DNA of 26,847 nucleotides. Origin: JAICWP01 sp035935775 (GTDB lineage: Bacteria; Acidobacteriota; Terriglobia; Terriglobales; Acidobacteriaceae). Positions within the stretch are counted from its first letter, which is position 1. Each line of letters opens with the position of its first letter. The position numbers and the translations under genes are program-made. The DNA is taken from the NCBI GenBank assembly GCA_035935775.1, contig DASYWT010000456.1, positions 1 through 26,847 of the forward strand. Direction: 5' to 3'. The notes below the pieces were generated by a model. That model was given only the letters and a program-made list of their open reading frames with translations, did no database searches and had not been told where the DNA came from. Below are positions 6,137 to 12,080 of this stretch, piece after piece.

Positions 6137-7713
6137 CTTACACGCGACTGAATTCATCCGCCGCTACGCTCACCAAGAACCGCACTGAGGATTCGGTCAG
6201 CCCCTTCAGCGGCATGTGCACCACATGTGTGGACGGGTGCATTGGCATGTGCGAGATCGGCAAGTCCGCCTATCGCGGCGCGGAAATGATTTACCCGCAG
6301 CCCTTCGGCATCATTACCACCGCCTCGCAGAAGGATTACCCGGTGGATCTGTCGCACTTCACTATCCTCGGCCGCGCCACCGGCGCCTGGGGCATGGAAG
6401 CGGACTCCAATCGCGCGCTGTTTCCCAACGTGGATCTCGAGGTCACCATCGGCAAAGCGCCGGGCATCCGCTACAAGCTGCCGTTCACGCTGGGCGCGAT
6501 GGGCTCCACCAACGTGGCCAAGAATAACTGGCCGGGGCTGGCGGCCGGCGCGGCCATTACCGGCACCGTGATTTCGATCGGCGAGAACGTGGTCGGCATG
6601 GATATGGAGTCGCGTTTTGAGAACGGAAAGGTCATCTCCAGCACCGACCTGGAGTGGCGCGTTAAGTGCTTCCGTGATTGGCAACAGGATGGCTACGGCG
6701 ACGTGGCCGTGCAGGCCAACGTGGAAGACACCATGCTGGGCGTGCAGGAATATGCCATCGCCAGGCTGGGTGTGGAGACGGTGGAACTCAAGTGGGGGCA
6801 AGGCGCCAAAGATATTGGCGGCGAAGTAAAGATTCGCGACCTGGCCAAGGCGCAGGAACTGCAGAAACGCGGCTATGTGGTGCTGCCCAATCCCTCCAAC
6901 CACGTGGTAATCGAAGCTTTCAAGCGCGGCAGCTTCCATGAATTCGAGCGCCACTCGCGCGTGGGCATGGTGAGCAAGGAATCGTTCCTGGCGCGCGTGG
7001 AACAACTGCGCAAGCTGGGGGCCAAGCACATTTTCCTGAAGACCGGCGCCTACCGGCCCGCCGACCTGGCGCGCGCGGTGAAGTTCGCCTCCCTGGCCGA
7101 ACTCGACCTGCTCACCGTGGATGCAGCCGGCGGCGGCACCGGGATGAGCCCCTGGCGCATGATGAACGAGTGGGGCGTGCCCGGAATCGAACTGCACTCG
7201 CTGCTCCGCCAATATCTGCAGCAACTGGAAAAGAAGGGCGCCCACATTCCCAGCATCGCAATCGCCGGCGGCTTCACCATGGAGGACCAGATCTTCAAGG
7301 GGTTCGCCCTGGGCGCTCCCTACGTGAACCTGATCGCCATGGCGCGCGCGCCCCTGGCCGCGGCCATGGTAGCCAAGACCATCGGCAAGGCGATGGAAGA
7401 GCAGAGCCTGCCGATTTACATCGAGCGCTTTGGCACCACGGTGGACGAAGTGTTCGTGAGCGCGCCTGAGTTGCGGCAGAAATTCGGCGACCGCTTCAGC
7501 AAACTGCCCGTGGGCGCCATCGGCTTCTATACCTACTATCAGCGGCTGGCACAGGGCCTGCGGCAGCTGATGGCGGGGGCGCGCAAGTTCGCGGTCAAGT
7601 ACATTGACCGCAGCGACATCGCCGCGCTTACGCCGGAGGCTAACGCCATCAGCGGCGTGCCCATGGTCAGCGATGTGGACCGCGAGGAGGCGGAGGCGAT
7701 TCTAGCGGGCTGA
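6133..7713 (+). CDS. FMN-binding glutamate-synthase-like protein (GltB central domain family), stand-alone
   Basis: The 526-residue protein matches the FMN-binding TIM-barrel (synthase) domain of glutamate synthase. The phosphate-binding stretch DAAGGGTGMSPW (about residues 328-339) and the following IAIAGGF...GFALGAPYVNL (about 374-400) are typical. There is no N-terminal glutaminase domain. The Cys-rich loop that binds the [3Fe-4S] cluster in GltB is absent: the stretch after GAPYVNL has no cysteine. Instead the N-terminus has C29-x2-C32-x3-C36-x3-C40, a probable [4Fe-4S] site that could take electrons from the upstream subunit. The start overlaps that gene's stop and has an AGGAGA ribosome-binding site. 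It probably reduces a substrate with electrons from NAD(P)H through the three upstream subunits; the substrate is unknown and may not be 2-oxoglutarate plus ammonia. Confidence 0.88.
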   Translation: MTYTRLNSSAATLTKNRTEDSVSPFSGMCTTCVDGCIGMCEIGKSAYRGAEMIYPQPFGIITTASQKDYPVDLSHFTILGRATGAWGMEADSNRALFPNVDLEVTIGKAPGIRYKLPFTLGAMGSTNVAKNNWPGLAAGAAITGTVISIGENVVGMDMESRFENGKVISSTDLEWRVKCFRDWQQDGYGDVAVQANVEDTMLGVQEYAIARLGVETVELKWGQGAKDIGGEVKIRDLAKAQELQKRGYVVLPNPSNHVVIEAFKRGSFHEFERHSRVGMVSKESFLARVEQLRKLGAKHIFLKTGAYRPADLARAVKFASLAELDLLTVDAAGGGTGMSPWRMMNEWGVPGIELHSLLRQYLQQLEKKGAHIPSIAIAGGFTMEDQIFKGFALGAPYVNLIAMARAPLAAAMVAKTIGKAMEEQSLPIYIERFGTTVDEVFVSAPELRQKFGDRFSKLPVGAIGFYTYYQRLAQGLRQLMAGARKFAVKYIDRSDIAALTPEANAISGVPMVSDVDREEAEAILAG

Positions 7714-7718
7714 TAGCC

Positions 7719-7748
7719 AGGAGTCAGGAGTCAGTAGTCAGGAGTCAG
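7719..7748. repeat. Heptamer tandem array, unit GGAGTCA
   Basis: Four 7-base units (GGAGTCA, GGAGTCA, GTAGTCA, GGAGTCA) lie directly after the GltB-like stop, between convergent genes. The same unit recurs at 16131 and 21721. Confidence 0.8.
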
Positions 7749-7997
7749 CAAAACCTCTTGTGGCGCGGGCGCCCTCGCCCGCGCGAAACCACAACCGCAG
7801 AGGACGCCGAGTACGCAGAGGAAGATTTTTCAAGTGTTTTCCTCGGTGTCCTCGGCGGTTTTCATTCCGTTAGTCAGCAAAAACCTTTGTGGCGCGGGCG
7901 CCCTCGCCCGCGAGCAAGCAAAATCGCAGGGACGCGGAGTAACGCAGAGGAAGATTTTTCAAATGTTTTCCTTTGCGTCCTCCGCGTCCTCGGCGGG
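7749..7997. repeat. Two tandem diverged copies of a ~120-base compound hairpin repeat
   Basis: Copy 1 (about 7749-7872) and copy 2 (about 7878-7997) share a common order. First is a GC hairpin (GCGCGGGCG-CCCT-CGCCCGCGC at 7763-7784; an 8-bp version at 7893-7912). Then comes a second inverted repeat built of words such as CGCAGAGGA and TCCTCGGCGG around a T-rich loop. The left end of copy 2 repeats the AGTCAGCAAAAACCT of copy 1. The 3' half of copy 2 overlaps the coding end of the minus-strand membrane protein. A fragment of the GC hairpin recurs at 15065. Confidence 0.75.
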
Positions 7998-8888
7998 CGG
8001 ACTGGCGATCGCCGGAACAACGGTCTCAATGACCGCTGGCACTTGCGTGCGCTGGTACCATGCCGTTTCGCCGGCGCGCTGCCACAGCCGCGTGCCCAGC
8101 CACAGCAGCATCCAGATCTCCAGCACGACAAAAGACACACCGGTGGCGGCGGCGGGGACGGTGGTCCATATCAGCAGCATCACTGCCATTCCAGCGAATG
8201 CCACCAGCGTGGGCACCAGATAAAGCGGGAATAGAGCGCCGAAATTGCCGAACGTCAGGCCGAACGCGCGCTTCAAGGCCCGGCGCATGGCGCGCTCGCC
8301 AGTGGCGACAGCGTGCACCTGGGCCACGTCAAACCAAAGGCGAAGGCACATGGCGATGAACCAGATCACTATCGCCCCAGCCACGTCCACCCAGAAGCCG
8401 AGCTTCTCCGGCGCTGCGTTGCTGGAAAGGTCACCTGACCAGTTCTTAATGGCGTTGGCCGCAATCGCCACCGGAATGAGGACGATCACAAACATGATCA
8501 GCAGGCGCACGAATCGCCAGAAATAAGCGCCACTAGCCTGGAAGAAGTCGGTGGTGGAAATCTTGTAGGGCGAGCGGTAGGCCTCCAGGATCCCGCCAGT
8601 GACGAACAGCACGAAAACAAAGAAGACGATGGCAAAGACGCTAATGCTGGGCGCCGCACTGCCAAAGCCGATTCCCGGCTGCATGCCCAGTTCGATGTAA
8701 CGGCCCAGGTTGAAGCCGTGGTAGAGCTGGTCGGCGGCCAGGCTGTGGTCGAGCACGCCCGCCCAGCGTGATACCATGCCAAAAATCGAGAGGTGACCAA
8801 GCACCAGGTTGATGACGAACAGCCACCACAGGATGCGCTGGTGCCGCCACACGCGAGAAAAACCGTCAGAGAGGAAGCCTTTTTCCAT
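7959..8888 (-). CDS. Six-helix integral membrane protein of unknown function
   Basis: The 309-residue protein has hydrophobic helices at about residues 19-40, 81-102, 126-147, 167-185, 219-242 and 250-268. I recognise no enzyme motif. The start ATG at 8888 is chosen because AGGTG lies upstream and the sequence becomes membrane-like at once (MEKGFLSDGFSRVWRHQR); a longer frame would run into the peptidase gene. It follows the M1 peptidase by 44 bases on the same strand and is probably co-transcribed. The last residues (about 297-309, PPAEDAEDAKENI) are encoded by the intergenic repeat of 7749-7997, so the native C-terminus has been replaced or extended by repeat sequence. Confidence 0.8.
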   Translation of the reverse strand: MEKGFLSDGFSRVWRHQRILWWLFVINLVLGHLSIFGMVSRWAGVLDHSLAADQLYHGFNLGRYIELGMQPGIGFGSAAPSISVFAIVFFVFVLFVTGGILEAYRSPYKISTTDFFQASGAYFWRFVRLLIMFVIVLIPVAIAANAIKNWSGDLSSNAAPEKLGFWVDVAGAIVIWFIAMCLRLWFDVAQVHAVATGERAMRRALKRAFGLTFGNFGALFPLYLVPTLVAFAGMAVMLLIWTTVPAAATGVSFVVLEIWMLLWLGTRLWQRAGETAWYQRTQVPAVIETVVPAIASPPAEDAEDAKENI

Positions 8889-8899
8889 TGTGAAACACC

Positions 8900-8930
8900 T
8901 GCGAACTGCGAACTGCGAACTGCGAACTGC
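8900..8930. repeat. Heptamer tandem array, unit TGCGAAC
   Basis: Four exact 7-base units and a partial fifth fill most of the 44-base gap between the peptidase stop and the membrane-protein start. The array therefore lies in the middle of a likely bicistronic message. Confidence 0.85.
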
Positions 8931-8932
8931 TT

Positions 8933-10879
8933 CTACACCAGCCAGGCCAGCAGCTGCGCACAGCACTGCGAAATCACTGTCCAATACATCGCCAGCTTGT
9001 GGTGCGGCGCCTGAAAGCTCTCCCGGGTGTAGCTGTTGTTGAAAAAATCCTTGTCCAGCCAGGCCTGGTGCTCGGGGTCGAGTTCGGCGGAAACGACGCG
9101 CGCCTTCTTGTCGTAGTGGTAGCGTATCCACCGGTCGCGGCCGTCCCAGTGTTCGGTCGCGGTCTCGCCATTGTCGAACTTGACCAGCACATCCACGGGA
9201 AAGATGAACTCGCCCTTGCGGTGCAGCAGCACCGTGCTGTGGTAGAGAGTCTCGCCTTTCTTGGCCTTGGGAGGCTTCTTCTGATACCAGTCTTCCCGGC
9301 CGGAGCGAACGCTGAGAATTTCGTAATCCATCACCTGCGTGCCATATACCGCCTGCTGGAAGTACCAGCCCAGATCTTTACCTGAAACTTCCTCCACCGT
9401 TTTCAGAAAATCTTGGGGCGTGGGGTGAGTGAAGCGGTAGCGCATGAAGTAGGTATGCAAGGCGCGCTGCATCGTGTCTTCGCCTATCACCTTCTCCAGG
9501 GTCAGCAGCACGGTGGCAGTTTTGCCATAGGTGATGCCGCCATAGGAGTTGCCGTTCATGTACTGCCAGGCGAAGCGCGACATGGGGTCGTCATCGGCCA
9601 CGGAAGAGTACATCAGGCGCTCGTAATCGATTGCGCCGAGGTGCGCGCCGAGCATATTCAGAATAGAAGTGTCCTTGCCGTACAGCGAGTCCATGATTTT
9701 GACTTCGGTATAGCTGTTGATGCCCTCGTCCATCCAGGCATCTTCGAATTCATTGGTGGCCACCATGCCGTACCAGTATTGGTGGCCGAATTCGTGTTCC
9801 GTGACGTCTTCAGTAAGCAGAGTGCCTTTAGGCTCCCACCAGGTGGTTCCGGCGGTGAACAGCGTGGGATACTCCATGCCCCCCGCCTGCAAGCCGCCAT
9901 GCGGCGGATCTACCAGCGTGATCTGCTTGTAGGGGTAAGGGCCGTACCATTTGTCGAAGCGGTCCAGCGTGCCTTCGAGCGCGTGCAGGTAGCGGGGCGC
10001 GCTGCTCATGTGGCCGGGCTGCACCAGCATGCGGATCTTCACCGGCCCCATGCTGCCCTGGAAGGTGCCGGTCACCACCTGGTACTCGGGCTCGGCGGTC
10101 CAGGCAAAGTCGTGGATGTCTTCGCCGTAGAAGCTAAGCGTCTTGGTGCCGTCGGGATTGTTGGCGCTGGACACCTCTATCCCGCTCGCACCCACCACTT
10201 CGTTCTGCGGCAGGGTCAGCTTGACCTCGAAGGTGCCGAACTCGGCGAAAAACTCCGTGTCGCGGTGAAACTGGTGGCAGTTCCACGCGCCCTGCCACCA
10301 CATCCCGATCTTGGGGAACCACTGCGCGCCCATAATGAAGTCGCGCTTGTAGCCGGTGCGGGCCAGCACCTCCGGCAGGTCGTCGTGAAAGACGATCTTG
10401 AACTGCACCACGCCATTCGGGGGCACGGGCTTGGGCAGTTTTATCTGGAACACGGTGCGGTCGTCGGGGTTGCCGTCGTCGGGTGAGATGAATCGCATCT
10501 GGGCGGTCAGGTCGCCCATGCCGACAACTTCCAGCGATTTCACCTGGTCCGCGCCGTAGTTCTTCTGCTTCCACTCGAAGTCGGGGTTGTACAGATGGCT
10601 TTCGCGAATGAATGTGGATTTGGGCTGGAACGCATTGAGGTACAGGTGGAAGGGAAATGTGTCCTGGGCCCTGCCCGTGAAGTTGTGCCAGGTGAGTACT
10701 TCCGTGGCATCAATGGTGTGCTTTTGCGGGTTTATCCGGGCATCAATGTTGTAGTCCAGCCAGCGTTGAGAAAGCGGCTTTTCGGAGAGAGTGGCCGAGG
10801 GCAGGGGTTGAGCGGGCGACAGAGTTGCCCAGGCCATGACTGAAAGCAGCAGAAAGCACAAGCGGCGGGCCTGAATCAT
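8933..10879 (-). CDS. Secreted M1-family (gluzincin) metallopeptidase
   Basis: The 648-residue protein starts with a signal peptide (RR, then a hydrophobic stretch, ending near ATLSPAQ, about residue 24). The zinc site is H362-E-F-G-H366 followed after 18 residues by E385, the HExxH-x18-E pattern of M1 peptidases. Upstream GGMEYP occupies the place of the family's GAMEN exopeptidase motif, so the specificity may differ from classical aminopeptidase N. The N-terminal third is the beta-rich M1 domain. The last 20 residues are hydrophobic with two cysteines and could be a C-terminal anchor. The ATG has GGAGG eight bases upstream. It likely degrades peptides outside the cytoplasm; a membrane protein follows in the same transcript. 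Confidence 0.93.
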   Translation of the reverse strand: MIQARRLCFLLLSVMAWATLSPAQPLPSATLSEKPLSQRWLDYNIDARINPQKHTIDATEVLTWHNFTGRAQDTFPFHLYLNAFQPKSTFIRESHLYNPDFEWKQKNYGADQVKSLEVVGMGDLTAQMRFISPDDGNPDDRTVFQIKLPKPVPPNGVVQFKIVFHDDLPEVLARTGYKRDFIMGAQWFPKIGMWWQGAWNCHQFHRDTEFFAEFGTFEVKLTLPQNEVVGASGIEVSSANNPDGTKTLSFYGEDIHDFAWTAEPEYQVVTGTFQGSMGPVKIRMLVQPGHMSSAPRYLHALEGTLDRFDKWYGPYPYKQITLVDPPHGGLQAGGMEYPTLFTAGTTWWEPKGTLLTEDVTEHEFGHQYWYGMVATNEFEDAWMDEGINSYTEVKIMDSLYGKDTSILNMLGAHLGAIDYERLMYSSVADDDPMSRFAWQYMNGNSYGGITYGKTATVLLTLEKVIGEDTMQRALHTYFMRYRFTHPTPQDFLKTVEEVSGKDLGWYFQQAVYGTQVMDYEILSVRSGREDWYQKKPPKAKKGETLYHSTVLLHRKGEFIFPVDVLVKFDNGETATEHWDGRDRWIRYHYDKKARVVSAELDPEHQAWLDKDFFNNSYTRESFQAPHHKLAMYWTVISQCCAQLLAWLV

Positions 10880-10949
10880 GCTTCCATCCTCCGCGGCACA
10901 GCTTCGGGCAAGTCCAGCAGCTTACAACAATCCCCTGCCGCGTGGGAAA

Positions 10950-10963
10950 CCAGGGAACCCTGG
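10950..10963. promoter_or_regulatory. Operator-like inverted repeat between divergent genes
   Basis: CCAGGG-AA-CCCTGG lies in the 163-base gap between the divergent peptidase and the secreted-protein gene. A TAAAAT that could be a -10 box for the rightward gene begins 30 bases later at 10993. The loop is too short for an RNA hairpin, so a protein-binding dyad is the more natural reading. Confidence 0.3.
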
Positions 10964-11042
10964 GTGTTCTTTAATGTGGCGGGGGATCGTCTTAAAATGT
11001 GCTGAAACCATCCACCACGGAGATAAAGGGCGAGGAGGAGTG

Positions 11043-11840
11043 ATGATTGAAGACTGTCAATTGACGATTGCGACGCTGCTGCGGCGGGTTTTCCTGCTTC
11101 AATCGTCATTCTTCGATCGTCAATGCTTTTCTCGGTGTTTCTGTGCCTCCGTGGTGATTATGGTTTTTGTTGGTATCGGGCAGGCGCAGGAAAAGGGTCC
11201 TCCAGTGCGGGTGAACGTGTTGAACGTCTGTGCTCCCAGCGCCGCGGAGCAACGGGAGATTTCCGCCGCTTTAGCCCGGATTCCTGCGAAGCCGCGCTGG
11301 GGAACCGATTTTGAGATAGCCCGCGGCCGCACCACCCTCTCGCAGGATGCCGCCGCGGCACTGACCGGCAAGGCTAGTGCCGCTTCCGCTGGCGGTCCTG
11401 TTTCCAACTGGGTACGCGTTCGCCGCGAGTTCTCTGCCGCTTCCCCCTTCCTCAACGCGCTCTACTCCTTCAGCGTTGATAAACAGGATATGGTAGAGAC
11501 GCTGGTGTTTGCCGTGCGCGATCCTAAAGACCTGTTACAGGTTTCCCTTAGTGAAACAGTTTCCGCCGTCACCAGCCCGGCCGCCGCACTGTCCGCCGGC
11601 ACTCCCCCCGACCACATCCGCCTGGAGCGTTTCGGCAAGTCTTCGGTGGTGCTGGCGCGCTGCGCCGGCGGACCGAACGCGCCTAAGGTGGACCAGAGCG
11701 CCTACGAGCCGTTATTCCGGCAAGCGGCCACGATTTTGGCTACCTACCGCAACGCCCTCGGAACCCGCCGTACCGTTACCGAAGAACTGGCTCGGGTTCA
11801 AAGCCCTCGGACCGCAAGCCCCGTGTCGCGCAAAAAGTAG
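11043..11840 (+). CDS. Secreted protein of unknown function with repeat-encoded N-terminus
   Basis: This frame encodes 265 residues and I do not recognise the family. From the ATG at 11043 a hydrophobic stretch (about residues 31-45) ending in GIGQAQ looks like a signal-peptide core with a cleavage site. The mature part (about 215 residues) has one Cys near its start and one near residue 216, and no membrane helix. The start is uncertain: GAGGAGG sits only about four bases before the 11043 ATG, and codons at 11151, 11154 (GTG) and 11160 (ATG) are alternatives that would leave little or no signal peptide. The segment 11046-11126 is a heptamer inverted repeat, so about 27 N-terminal codons derive from repeat DNA. 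It is divergent from the M1 peptidase. Confidence 0.6.
   Translation: MIEDCQLTIATLLRRVFLLQSSFFDRQCFSRCFCASVVIMVFVGIGQAQEKGPPVRVNVLNVCAPSAAEQREISAALARIPAKPRWGTDFEIARGRTTLSQDAAAALTGKASAASAGGPVSNWVRVRREFSAASPFLNALYSFSVDKQDMVETLVFAVRDPKDLLQVSLSETVSAVTSPAAALSAGTPPDHIRLERFGKSSVVLARCAGGPNAPKVDQSAYEPLFRQAATILATYRNALGTRRTVTEELARVQSPRTASPVSRKK
11046..11126. repeat. Heptamer inverted repeat overlapping a coding start
   Basis: The left arm has units ATTGAAG, ACTGTCA, ATTGACG, ATTGCGA (11046-11073). The right arm has AATCGTC, ATTCTTC, GATCGTC, AATGC (11101-11126), roughly the reverse complement. It belongs to the same family as the arms at 26025 and 26108. A copy of another common intergenic word, ending CTCCGTGGTGA, follows at about 11127-11157. 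Confidence 0.65.
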
Positions 11841-12080
11841 TTGTTCAGCGTCCTCAATCCAGCCCCCCCTCTCTCGATTCTCTCTTTTCCATTTTCCTGC
11901 CCTGTTTTGGAACTCCGGCTCTTCTTGGGAACACTTTGGGGATGCTTCCAACTACCAATCTCGAAGCCGAACCCTCACCAAACCTAAAATCGGAAGCAGG
12001 GCACTCTTGTCTGCGTGAATGCCAGCCTGCGCCACGGCGGTGGCTGCAGTTGCGATGCCTGTGCCTCCTAGAGGTCATCT

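Noticed and set aside
6154..7245. Long minus-strand frame opposite the GltB-like gene
   Set aside because: Its composition is a GC-shadow (His/Gly/Ala-rich) with no recognisable domain.
6133..7713. Ordinary assimilatory glutamate synthase
   Set aside because: There is no glutaminase domain, no [3Fe-4S] cysteine loop and no GltD small subunit nearby.
7719..7748. Short regular repeats that could suggest a CRISPR array
   Set aside because: Units are 7 bases with no spacers, no 25-40-base repeats exist, and there are no cas genes.
9413..10486. Long open frame on the plus strand opposite the M1 peptidase
   Set aside because: The peptidase frame has a catalytic motif, signal peptide and ribosome-binding site; the opposite frame has none of these.
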